A DNA stretch of 39,361 bases from Caldilineaceae bacterium (lineage in GTDB: Bacteria; Chloroflexota; Anaerolineae; Caldilineales; Caldilineaceae), in contig JAHBVG010000068.1 of NCBI GenBank assembly GCA_019637695.1, positions 1 through 39,361 on the forward strand. The letters run 5' to 3'. The first letter of the stretch is position 1; each line of letters begins with the position of its first letter. The notes beneath the pieces were generated by a model. It was not told the DNA's origin and searched no databases. It worked only from the letters and a program-made list of their open reading frames with translations. The position numbers and the translations under genes are program-made. Below are positions 31,968 to 39,361 of the stretch, piece by piece.

Positions 31968-32780
31968 ATGACCCAATCTGAGACCTACTATCGTCGATTA
32001 GGCGTTCCCTATAATGCAGATACAACCCTGATCCGCCAGGCTTACCGCAGCCTGGCGCGTCTTTACCACCCTGATCATAATCCAAGTAACCCGGAGGCGG
32101 AAGATCGCTTCAAGGCGATCAACGAGGCGTATCAGGTTCTGTCTGATCCGCAGAAGCGTACGCTCTATAACCAGTATGGCGAGGAATGGTATCAATATGC
32201 AGCGGTGGCTGTATCCTCTGCTGAGGAATATACCAGCCCATTGCGCGAGCCATTTGCTTGGGATGAATCTACCCGCACCGTGGACTCATTTATTCCGTCG
32301 CCGCCGTCTGGCGAGGAAATGCCCAGCGTAGAATCGCGCGTCCGCCACATGCATGTCTCGGTTCGGATCACGCTAGAAGAAGCATTCCACGGCACAATCC
32401 GCACCTATCACGAAGGAGCAGCGCAGGTGAATGTGACGATCCCACCGGGCGTGAAGACAGGCACGCGCCTCTGTGTCCCTGGCGCTGGCGGCCCAGGCGA
32501 TGACATAACGCCTCCTGGGGATCTTTTTTTGGACATAGTCGTGCTGCCACATGAAACGTTCGCGCGGCGCGATGACGATCTCCGCATCTGTCTACCTGTG
32601 CATCCAGAGTTATCAGCGCGTGGCGGGTCCATTTCTGTGCCGACGTTGGCGCAACCGATCTACCTCAACATCCCGCCCAATACGCCAACGGGTACGCTAT
32701 TCCGCCTGAAAGGGTTAGGGATGCCCCATCTCTATCTGCCTGATCAGCGTGGAGATCTTTATGTGCAGGTTGTGAACTGA
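31968..32780 (+). CDS. DnaJ-like co-chaperone without zinc finger (CbpA type)
   Basis: This 270-residue J-domain protein has a J domain at residues 5-70 with the HPD motif at 34-36 (RLYHPDHNP). The C-terminal substrate-binding DnaJ_C domain runs about 120-270 (VRITLEEAFHGTIRTYHEGA, VTIPPGVKTGTRLCVPGAGG, GDLFLDIVV, LFRLKGLGMPHLYLPDQRGDLYV). The Gly/Phe and Cys-rich zinc regions of DnaJ are missing, so it resembles CbpA. It stimulates DnaK ATPase and delivers clients. ATG 31968 lies after AAAGAGAT; 22 upstream in-frame codons are not conserved. No dnaK or grpE is nearby. Confidence 0.87.
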   Translation: MTQSETYYRRLGVPYNADTTLIRQAYRSLARLYHPDHNPSNPEAEDRFKAINEAYQVLSDPQKRTLYNQYGEEWYQYAAVAVSSAEEYTSPLREPFAWDESTRTVDSFIPSPPSGEEMPSVESRVRHMHVSVRITLEEAFHGTIRTYHEGAAQVNVTIPPGVKTGTRLCVPGAGGPGDDITPPGDLFLDIVVLPHETFARRDDDLRICLPVHPELSARGGSISVPTLAQPIYLNIPPNTPTGTLFRLKGLGMPHLYLPDQRGDLYVQVVN

Positions 32781-32799
32781 AGGGATTGGTGACTGATCG

Positions 32800-34518
32800 C
32801 TATCCCCTCAACGCATCAATGAATAACCCTGGCAGATGTAGCCAGCCCGGATTTTCGGCGAAAGCGGCCATGCGCCAGCCGACAGTGTGGTTCTGCCGGT
32901 GAGTTCCAAACCAGGGCGGCTTGGGTAGAAAGTGCCATTCCCCGTGGCGCAGGTTGCGCGGAAAGGGAAAGAAATTGCCGTAGAGGACACTCTTTTGTGG
33001 GTGATCGAAGAAGAATGTATTGTGGACATGGCCGATGCCGCTGCCCACATTGTTGACTGTCTGGCCCGGATAGGCGCCCCACGCCGTCTGCGCCAGCAAA
33101 AAGCCCGCGCCACACCAAAGGTTGATCCCAATGGCGCCATAGCGTAGATCAGAGAGCGCGGTTGTGTACTCCTTTGCATAGCGTTTCATTGTCTGCGGAT
33201 GGATGAGCAGGTTCACGCCCAAAGTACCAGCGAGTCGCTCGTTGCAGAAGCGCACAGCATTTTGTAGGAAATGCGCAGGGTCGCGGCCAGGCAGATTGGT
33301 CTGCCCCAGGACGCCACAGAAGACTTCCTCTTGGAAGAGCGGTGAATCGCTGTATGGATCGATCTCGGTGATCAACGTGCGCGATACCCCATCGTCGCTG
33401 GGGGGATCCAGTTGATCCGCCCGATCTGGATGAAGTGCCACCGCCGCCTGCTGCCGTGCCTTGGCGCCAGGATAATAGGCAACACGCGTTGCCTCGGAAC
33501 GCATCACCGTGCGCAAGTAGTAGAGTAACTTGTCCGTCCCTGCCCATTCTTTGGGGGTCACCAGCATCTGCGCCGCCACACAGTTGAACCCAGCATTTTG
33601 CATCTTCTGCGTAAAAATATGTTCAGCCTGAAAACGCAGATCGGCCTCGTCCCACGGGCCGGGCACGACGATGGTTGGCGTAACGTTGCCCAGTTCGCTG
33701 GTAAAGCGTTTCTTCAACATAGGATCGTTGCGCCGCTTGCGATCCTCACCCTCTGGCCCCGTGCCAAAGACAATCGCATCGTGGGTGCGCGCGCTGCCGG
33801 TCATGTGGACTTCATCGACGCCAGCATGATGCGCCAGGTAGCTCCCCACCTCTCCGCCGCCGTAGACAAATTGGACGAAGCCGTAAGCGACCAGCGAGGT
33901 GAAGATCTCCTCAAAGATGGGTCCCAAATAGTCGTTGACCGGGTTCATCTTGGCAACGCATACCGCCCCCTCGTTGAAGAGCTTGTGCAGCACGTCCATA
34001 GGGGTGATGCTAGAGACGTTGCCCGCGCCCAGTACCAGCGCCACCTTCCCCGATGGATTTTTCTGCTTGTAGAAGGAGGCCATGTGATGGCGCAGATTCT
34101 CGACGGTGATGCCCGGCTCCATCCAGATCTCAGCGCTGATACCACTGAGCAGCAGCCGCTCGTAGATATTCAGCGGGAAGACTTCCACGGCCACCTGTCC
34201 ATTGGCGCGGGTGCGCACCGGTCCACAGCGCGCTAGCAGATCGCCGCCTTCGTCCAGCGTCACCAATGTCTCCACATAGCGGTTGATGCCATGCAGAAAG
34301 GCCCACGGCCCGCCCGACCATTCCTCGCCAGCCAGCGGCGACCCCGCCGGGATCGATTTCGCCTTGAGCGCTGCCTCCACCCAACGCCGCGCTGCCTTCC
34401 CCGTGCGTCGCCGCAACTCGCCCAAATGGTGGATCTTCTCACTCAAGGGTAATCTGACCCAATCCTCTTTGCGGCTCTGTAACCGCGCCACTGCACAATC
34501 CAGCGACTGCCTGTCCAT
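32800..34518 (-). CDS. Aldehyde-dehydrogenase-superfamily protein (long form)
   Basis: This 572-residue protein is longer than the usual 480-500. ALDH catalytic marks are visible: the general-base Glu275 in TSELGNVTPTIV and the nucleophile Cys313 in QNAGFNCVAAQ, with LVLGAGNVSSITPMDVLHKL as the dinucleotide-binding region and HMTGSARTHDAIV before it. An N-terminal extension (to about residue 110) and a C-terminal tail (GHVHNTFFFDHPQKSVLYG and on) differ from standard ALDHs. The substrate is unknown. ATG 34518 follows AGGAG at 9-nt spacing; an ATG at 34551 is less likely. It is convergent with the DnaJ gene (19-bp gap). Confidence 0.85.
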   Translation of the reverse strand: MDRQSLDCAVARLQSRKEDWVRLPLSEKIHHLGELRRRTGKAARRWVEAALKAKSIPAGSPLAGEEWSGGPWAFLHGINRYVETLVTLDEGGDLLARCGPVRTRANGQVAVEVFPLNIYERLLLSGISAEIWMEPGITVENLRHHMASFYKQKNPSGKVALVLGAGNVSSITPMDVLHKLFNEGAVCVAKMNPVNDYLGPIFEEIFTSLVAYGFVQFVYGGGEVGSYLAHHAGVDEVHMTGSARTHDAIVFGTGPEGEDRKRRNDPMLKKRFTSELGNVTPTIVVPGPWDEADLRFQAEHIFTQKMQNAGFNCVAAQMLVTPKEWAGTDKLLYYLRTVMRSEATRVAYYPGAKARQQAAVALHPDRADQLDPPSDDGVSRTLITEIDPYSDSPLFQEEVFCGVLGQTNLPGRDPAHFLQNAVRFCNERLAGTLGVNLLIHPQTMKRYAKEYTTALSDLRYGAIGINLWCGAGFLLAQTAWGAYPGQTVNNVGSGIGHVHNTFFFDHPQKSVLYGNFFPFPRNLRHGEWHFLPKPPWFGTHRQNHTVGWRMAAFAENPGWLHLPGLFIDALRG

Positions 34519-34677
34519 TGGTTTCTGCTCCTGATCTGATTGCCTGCCCATTTAGCGCAGAAAGGAATCGCTCCTCGACCTGCCTGATCCTTCTTTGTTC
34601 TAGTATGCACAGACAAATTGCTGTGCTGTTGTGCGTCAGATCTTAGCGCATCCACAGCTTCAATGGTCAACAGAGAC

Positions 34678-34755
34678 TAAAGCGCAGAGGTGCAGAGAAG
34701 CAGAGGAGCAAAGCGTCTCTTTGCCCCTTTGCTCCTTTGCCTCTTTGCGTTGAAT
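34678..34755. repeat. Low-complexity inverted repeat (GCAGAGGAGCAAAG type)
   Basis: GCAGAGGAGCAAAG is followed by CTTTGCTCCTTTGCCTCTTTGC, its inverse, with CAGAG words on both sides. It lies just past the stop of the first LCP gene, on the way to the ALDH gene, and could be its 3' hairpin. The whole 34519-34769 spacer contains no gene. Confidence 0.65.
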
Positions 34756-34769
34756 TTGTTACGGGTTTT

Positions 34770-36056
34770 CTACGGGATGGTGGCACCGGTGTTTGCCGGC
34801 ATCTCGCCTGTCTCGCCGCCGCCATCCCCTACGCCAGCTGTTGCCTCATCCTCTGCCGTTGGGGTGGGGAGTTCCTCAATGGGGATGATTTCGGCAGGTT
34901 GCGCGGGGACTGCATTTTCCACGTCTTCAGCAGCCGGTGTCTCTGCGGCGACAGTCGTCCCAGGTATGACCTGCTGCAAAACATAGGATGGGACACCGCG
35001 CGGCGGCGGCGGGCAGCTTTCGGGGTCCGTACGGCCTGTCTGCGCCAGGCTCTTCTCCAACCAGATATTTTCGATGATGTCATTGACGACATTGCGGTTG
35101 GTGATGCGCAGCACATCCGCCCCGGCTGGGGTAATGTAGCGTTCCAATTCCTTGTTGGTCAGCCCGGCGGAACGCACATTGTCCGGCTCAATCGAGAGAC
35201 CAAAGCGGGCCAGCCGGATCATGTCTAACAACGAAATATCGGTGGAGAAAGTCTGATGGAAGGCGTTCCACAGTTCTGGCAGACGCAGGATCAGATCGGT
35301 GTCGCGGGCCTGATTGCGCAACGCCCATAGGAACTGGCGCTGCCGCTTGGATCGCCCAAAGTCGCTCTCCACATAACGCAAGGTCACAAAGCGATGGGCT
35401 GTGATCCCATCCATATGCACGTTGCCGGCGGGCAGTTGAAAATAGGTCCACGCTTGATCATCCAAATCGTAGATGAGTTCATAAAAAGGACAATCGAGTT
35501 GAACGTTGACGCCGCCCAGCGCATCCACCATCTGTTGAAAACCGCGCATCTCAACCCGAACCCAATGTTTGGTTGCGATTCCCAACGTGTCGCTGATCAC
35601 CTGCGAAACCAGCGCCGGTCCGCCGCCGGGTGTCTTCAGCGTTTTCTCACCGATATAATCCACCTGGTTAATGCGTCCTTGCCCATAGCCGGGGATGTTG
35701 ACGTAAAGATCGCGCGGAATGCTAAAGACGACGGCGCGCTTGTAGGCGTGATCAATCCCGATCACCATGATGGAATCGGTGCGCCAGTTTGTCCAATCCG
35801 GGCGGTGATCCGTGCCGAGCAGCAGCAGGTTATCGGTGTTGCTAAAGCTGAATGGCGGTGGGATCGGCGTGGGCGTTGGGGTTGCGGCGGGCGTCGGCGT
35901 AAAGCGCGGCATCGGCGTCAAAGTTGGTGTGCGTGTGGCTCCTGACAGCCCCACAAAAATGGGCTGCATTTCGATGCTGCCATCAGTAGCGCAGCTACTG
36001 AAGACAAAAAGGGCTAAAATCGTACAGAAGAGTTTAAGAAGACGGCTCTGCATCAT
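34770..36056 (-). CDS. LCP-family (LytR-CpsA-Psr) cell-envelope protein 1
   Basis: This 428-residue exported phosphotransferase has an N-terminal hydrophobic stretch with a lipobox-like end (LFVFSSC, Cys22), a TPTP linker, and the LCP domain. The domain runs LLLLGTDHRPDWTNWRTDSIMVIGID, FSIPRDLYVNIPG, GQGRINQVDYIGEK, GGPALVSQVISDTLG, MVDALGGVNVQLDCP and RYVESDFGRSKRQRQFLWAL. Members move teichoic acids or other polyprenyl-linked polymers onto the wall. The C-terminus is Pro/Glu-rich (PTAEDEATAGVGDGGGETGEM). It is probably transcribed with the second LCP gene just upstream (42-bp gap). Confidence 0.9.
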   Translation of the reverse strand: MMQSRLLKLFCTILALFVFSSCATDGSIEMQPIFVGLSGATRTPTLTPMPRFTPTPAATPTPTPIPPPFSFSNTDNLLLLGTDHRPDWTNWRTDSIMVIGIDHAYKRAVVFSIPRDLYVNIPGYGQGRINQVDYIGEKTLKTPGGGPALVSQVISDTLGIATKHWVRVEMRGFQQMVDALGGVNVQLDCPFYELIYDLDDQAWTYFQLPAGNVHMDGITAHRFVTLRYVESDFGRSKRQRQFLWALRNQARDTDLILRLPELWNAFHQTFSTDISLLDMIRLARFGLSIEPDNVRSAGLTNKELERYITPAGADVLRITNRNVVNDIIENIWLEKSLAQTGRTDPESCPPPPRGVPSYVLQQVIPGTTVAAETPAAEDVENAVPAQPAEIIPIEELPTPTAEDEATAGVGDGGGETGEMPANTGATIP

Positions 36057-36098
36057 TGTGATTACCCCATCCAAATTCAACGACAAACATTGCATTGT

Positions 36099-37307
36099 CT
36101 ACGGGCAGCGGGCTGTTTCGGATCCCTCGCCCACAGTATTTGCTTCCATAAAGGGTGGACGGTCAAAGATCGTCTGGACTTGCTCACGGATACGATCCCA
36201 GTCGGCAATGAAGACCGACATGCCACCTTGCCAGCCGGAGCGCAGCAGATCCGGCGGGCTCAGCACAAAACCGTGGACATCGTCCGGGTCCAGCGCAAGG
36301 GCAAAGCGCACATAGCGGATCGCCGAAACCAGGCCAATGTCGGTCTGCACACTGTTGTGCAACGCCGCGTAGAGGGCTGGCACCTTTGAGATCATATTCT
36401 CGCGTTGAATTTGATCGCGCACAGCCCAGATTACCCGTTGCTGACGGCGCGAACGTTCGAGATCCCCGCCTTGTCGCCGGCTGCGCACATAGCCCAACGC
36501 CTGTCTCCCATCGAGCCGATGCGTACCCGCCTGCAAACGAATGGAGATATCCTCTTCAGGCAGATAATCTGAGACGGGACAATCGAGCGTAATTTCCAAA
36601 CCGCCCAGCGCATCCACTACCTTTTTGAATCCCTCAAAGTCAAAACGCAGATAGTGATGGATCGGGACGCCCATCTTTTCTTCGATTACGCTGGCGAGCA
36701 ACGCAGGACCGCCGCCGTCCGGCTCATCTTGTTCGCCCAGGTAATCGATAACGTTGATCCGGTTGGGCCGATGGTTGGGGATCGGTGAAATGTAAACATC
36801 GCGCGGGATGGAGATGACGCCGGCGCGGCCAGATTTGAGATCCATCGCCACGATCATGATCACGTCTGTGCGCCAGTTAGGCGTGCGCGGACGGCGATCA
36901 CTGCCGAGGATAAGCACATTGACAGTGCGGCTCAACAGCGGCAGTGTATTTGTATCCACGAGTCTATCTGTGGTCGAGGCGGCAAGGGATGCCGATTCTA
37001 ACGGCTCATTTTCGAGCAATACCGCCGCTACCGGTTGAACGTCTTCTGGCGCTGAGGCGAGGATGGACGTGAGATCTGCTTCTTCCACAGATGCAGATAC
37101 GAGCGCAGACTTATCCTCGCGGGCGGCGACTGTGTCAACACGGCTTTCGGCACGGACGACTGTCCCTGCGGAGTTCGATCCGCAGCCGGCCAATAGGATC
37201 GTTGCCGCAATCAGCAACCCGGCAAGAACTCGCCTTCTCAGCCACTGAGTTGTAGAGCCAGGGGATAACATGCCAGCAGAATCGACCAGCGCGTGGAACT
37301 GTCTCAC
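36099..37307 (-). CDS. LCP-family cell-envelope protein 2
   Basis: This 402-residue paralogue of the next gene has a hydrophobic anchor after an RRR with LLIAATILLAGC (Cys42 as a lipid-anchor candidate). The LCP domain has VLILGSDRRPRTPNWRTDVI, VISIPRDVYISPI, RPNRINVIDYLGEQ, VVDALGGLEITLDCPVSDY and YVRSRRQGGDLERSRRQQRVIWAV. It acts outside the membrane as a glycopolymer ligase. The start is GTG 37307, with AGGAG 7 nt before it. Both LCP genes lie in one minus-strand run with the HD protein gene. Confidence 0.9.
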   Translation of the reverse strand: MRQFHALVDSAGMLSPGSTTQWLRRRVLAGLLIAATILLAGCGSNSAGTVVRAESRVDTVAAREDKSALVSASVEEADLTSILASAPEDVQPVAAVLLENEPLESASLAASTTDRLVDTNTLPLLSRTVNVLILGSDRRPRTPNWRTDVIMIVAMDLKSGRAGVISIPRDVYISPIPNHRPNRINVIDYLGEQDEPDGGGPALLASVIEEKMGVPIHHYLRFDFEGFKKVVDALGGLEITLDCPVSDYLPEEDISIRLQAGTHRLDGRQALGYVRSRRQGGDLERSRRQQRVIWAVRDQIQRENMISKVPALYAALHNSVQTDIGLVSAIRYVRFALALDPDDVHGFVLSPPDLLRSGWQGGMSVFIADWDRIREQVQTIFDRPPFMEANTVGEGSETARCP

Positions 37308-37385
37308 ATCGTACTCCTATGGGTGCAGGGCCTATCGGGGGAAGGGAACAAAGGTTGAGGACTCCGAAGAATCAAGTTCGTCCAT

Positions 37386-37985
37386 TCACAAGGCGTCGGG
37401 CAAATGGCGACGCAGCAATTGCTCAAAGAGCGATTGAGAAATTGGGTAATGCCAGTGGCGTCCCTGCCAGAACTCCTGAAGGTTGCGATGTCCACGTTGG
37501 GCATAGCGGAGCGCCTGCGCTGCCATCTCAAGCTTATCCACATCCTTAATCAAGCGGGCCTCCGGCGTGGAAGCCGTGTTGTAACTCTGCCAGAGGTTAT
37601 GATAGTACGCACCGTTAGGCAAGTGATCCAGGATTTCGTGCATGGCCTGAGTTTCGACGCTGTGCTTCACGCTTTCCCCCAACAGTGAGGATGAGCGCCG
37701 CGGCAGGTCGGTGAGCAAACTTTCCGCCAGATCATGGATCAGCGCCAATGCCATCACCTGATCCACGCGCAGGGGTTCGTCAATGCCCTGCGCTGTCCAA
37801 TCGGCGTTAATTGTTTCGGCCAGGAAGAGGGCGATCAGCGCCACCCCACAACTATGATCGGCCACAGATTCTGCGCCTGTCACCCCAGCCAGCAGCCATC
37901 CTGTACGCGGGAGAAACTTCAGATCGCCCACACGGTCAATGAGATCTAACAGGGATTCATCGTGATGGAATTGTGTTGCCGCCAT
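37386..37985 (-). CDS. HD-domain phosphohydrolase (YfbR/HDDC2 type)
   Basis: This 199-residue metal-dependent HD phosphohydrolase has His44 (ESVADHSCGVA), the His84-Asp85 pair (ALIHDLAESLLTDLP) and Asp147 in KDVDKLEMAAQALRYA, the order of the YfbR/HDDC2 5'-deoxynucleotidase group. It likely dephosphorylates deoxynucleoside monophosphates. The length is normal. ATG 37985 is used; a ribosome site is not clear. It lies between cinA (70 bp upstream) and the LCP genes, so all four may form one operon. Confidence 0.86.
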   Translation of the reverse strand: MAATQFHHDESLLDLIDRVGDLKFLPRTGWLLAGVTGAESVADHSCGVALIALFLAETINADWTAQGIDEPLRVDQVMALALIHDLAESLLTDLPRRSSSLLGESVKHSVETQAMHEILDHLPNGAYYHNLWQSYNTASTPEARLIKDVDKLEMAAQALRYAQRGHRNLQEFWQGRHWHYPISQSLFEQLLRRHLPDAL

Positions 37986-38054
37986 GCGCGCCCGATCTCA
38001 ATTGTATCGAAGTTTACAATAAGCCCAAGGAAAGTACCAGAAACGTGGCAAATG

Positions 38055-39317
38055 TTATGGATGAATCGCCAAAATCGCCCGCCGGATCAGATCATAGATC
38101 TGGTTGCCCAGGCGAATCACCGTGATCTCATCGCGCCCGCCAAAGGGATAACGCAGGCTGCGCACCCCGTTGGGACCGGCCAGGGCGATCCAACTTTCAC
38201 CGGGATCGGTGGCGTAGAAGTGTTCCTCTGGGCGACCGCTGCCCAGGGCGACGATGGCATAGGTGGCTTCACTCTGGCGGCGCAGGATCTCGGCGGCGCT
38301 GCGGGCGATCTGCTCGTCATAGCGATCCCCGCCGATGAGTTCGATGAGATCTGCGGGCAGCATTTCATCGTTCACTGTCAGGGCCGCTTTCACACGACTG
38401 GGATCGTCAAGGGCCGCGGTGAGACGCGCCGCAACTGCCCGTGCAGAAGTGCTTTCCAAAAGGGCGACGCTCACATCGTGTTGGGCGAGGAGCCTTGCGA
38501 CCGCTGCTTCTATGGTTTCGTCAGGCGTGGTGCTGTAGATGAAGGGGCCAATCCGTTGGCGGATCTTCGTATCCATTTCGTCGATCAGCGCTTCCGCCTC
38601 GGTGATGGAACCGGCGCGGGCGGCGATGCGAATGTCCGCCTGGCCGGTGTGGGCGGCAGTGCCCACAGTGGGGTTGGCGCCCAACATGAGATCATGGATC
38701 TGGGCGTCGATGGCGCTCTCGCCGATGCCAATCGTGCGCAAGATCCGCCGCCGGATCACTGCCTGTCCACCCTGTAATTGCAGTAGAAAAGGGATCACCG
38801 TGTCGGTCATCATCTGCTTCATCTCGCGGGGGACGCCGGGGAGCGCGATGACATAGGCGTTGCGCCCCTGCCGTTGATCCTGAACGATGAAGCCCGGGGC
38901 GGTGCCGTTGCGATTCTCGACGATGGTGCAGCCCTGAGGCAAGTAGCCCTGGCGGGCGTTGTTCTCGCTCATGGTGGAGCCCCAGCGTTGGAAGCGCTGA
39001 CGCAGCGCCTCAATGATCGCCTCGTCGCGCACAAGCGGACAGCCCGTGGCGTTGGCGATGGCATCGCGGGTGATATCATCGGCGGTGGGGCCTAGCCCAC
39101 CGGTGACAATCGCCACATCGCTGCGCGCCAGCACCATCTCCAACACGCCGCGCACCCGGCCTTCATTGTCGCCGACGGTAGTTTTGTAATAGATATTGAC
39201 GCCGATTTCGCGCAACTGTTGGGCGATCCAGGCGGCGTTGGTGTCCACAATATCGCCGAGCAGGATCTCGGTGCCGGTTGTCACAATCTCGGCGGAGAGG
39301 GAAGGGGTGGTAGTCAT
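38055..39317 (-). CDS. cinA: CinA-family protein with degenerate amidase domain
   Basis: This 420-residue protein has an N-terminal COG1058/MoCF-like domain (GTEILLGDIVDTNAAWIAQQLR, VTGGLGPTADDITRDA, LPGVPREMKQMM) that in CinA hydrolyses ADP-ribose or acts in pyridine-nucleotide repair. The C-terminal domain normally has the AESCTGG motif of nicotinamide-nucleotide amidase; here it reads LLESTSARAVAARL at residues 287-300, so the Ser-Cys-Thr-Gly-Gly motif is lost. It should therefore keep only the first activity. ATG 39317 follows AGGATC. It is the first gene of a minus-strand run with the HD and LCP genes. Confidence 0.88.
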   Translation of the reverse strand: MTTTPSLSAEIVTTGTEILLGDIVDTNAAWIAQQLREIGVNIYYKTTVGDNEGRVRGVLEMVLARSDVAIVTGGLGPTADDITRDAIANATGCPLVRDEAIIEALRQRFQRWGSTMSENNARQGYLPQGCTIVENRNGTAPGFIVQDQRQGRNAYVIALPGVPREMKQMMTDTVIPFLLQLQGGQAVIRRRILRTIGIGESAIDAQIHDLMLGANPTVGTAAHTGQADIRIAARAGSITEAEALIDEMDTKIRQRIGPFIYSTTPDETIEAAVARLLAQHDVSVALLESTSARAVAARLTAALDDPSRVKAALTVNDEMLPADLIELIGGDRYDEQIARSAAEILRRQSEATYAIVALGSGRPEEHFYATDPGESWIALAGPNGVRSLRYPFGGRDEITVIRLGNQIYDLIRRAILAIHP

Positions 39318-39361
39318 AATTGATCCTATGCGGAGAGAGGGTGTTCGTAATGAGTAAGGAG

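Overview
The window is about 39.4 kb of GC-rich bacterial chromosome with roughly 30 intact genes, one decayed transposase gene and unusually repeat-rich spacers. I see no tRNA, rRNA, CRISPR array or phage genes. Several features suggest Chloroflexota (Caldilineae/Anaerolineae-like): an F420-type luciferase-like oxidoreductase, secreted proteins with long Thr/Pro or Thr/Ala linkers, a secreted propeller ending in YLPLV, an N-terminal CPYLG Cys module, and two LCP proteins with lipobox-like signals. This assignment is inference from protein style; no taxonomic marker gene is present.

Layout. (1) 57-5358, + strand: class III aminotransferase, agmatine deiminase, C45-type hydrolase and two tandem GNAT acetyltransferases. 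These look like a small set for nitrogen compounds (polyamine or guanidino). (2) 5453-6769, - strand: Gfo/Idh/MocA oxidoreductase, convergent with the GNAT pair across a perfect 21-bp hairpin. (3) 6984-10640, + strand: YqeY-like protein, CPT-like phosphotransferase, VapBC toxin-antitoxin, then a nucleotidyltransferase whose end overlaps a P-loop kinase. (4) 10820-12736: secreted YWTD-type beta-propeller. (5) 12745-13390: remnant of a REP-associated tyrosine transposase (RAYT) flanked by inverted clusters of REP-like palindromes. (6) 13537-16995, - strand: a very large NACHT-type NTPase fused to a C-terminal formylglycine-generating-enzyme (C-type-lectin) domain, with a MITE-like element carrying an 8-bp target duplication just upstream. 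(7) 17348-19493, + strand: LLM-class oxidoreductase, a strong terminator, and a membrane-anchored pentapeptide-repeat protein.

(8) 19480-29500, - strand: a Chloroflexi-style anchored protein, a CCA/poly(A)-polymerase-type nucleotidyltransferase, and a split FbpABC-like ABC importer. The importer ATPase and fused permease are separated from the binding protein by GNAT, MgtC and carboxymuconolactone-decarboxylase-family genes. (9) 29659-31795, - strand: DedA membrane protein and a polysaccharide deacetylase with two tandem copies of an unfamiliar domain, divergent from (10) a DnaJ/CbpA-like co-chaperone (+). (11) 32800-39317, - strand: aldehyde-dehydrogenase-like protein, two LCP-family ligases, an HD phosphohydrolase, and a CinA protein whose amidase motif is degenerate.

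The spacers hold several classes of palindrome: an 80-bp two-copy element with 10-bp terminal inverted repeats, the REP-like set, the MITE, and low-complexity inverted repeats built from words such as ATTGGGTATTGG or GTAGTGCGTA. The best candidates for something new are the NACHT-FGE protein with its adjacent mobile elements, the decayed RAYT with its REPs, and the 80-bp palindromes.
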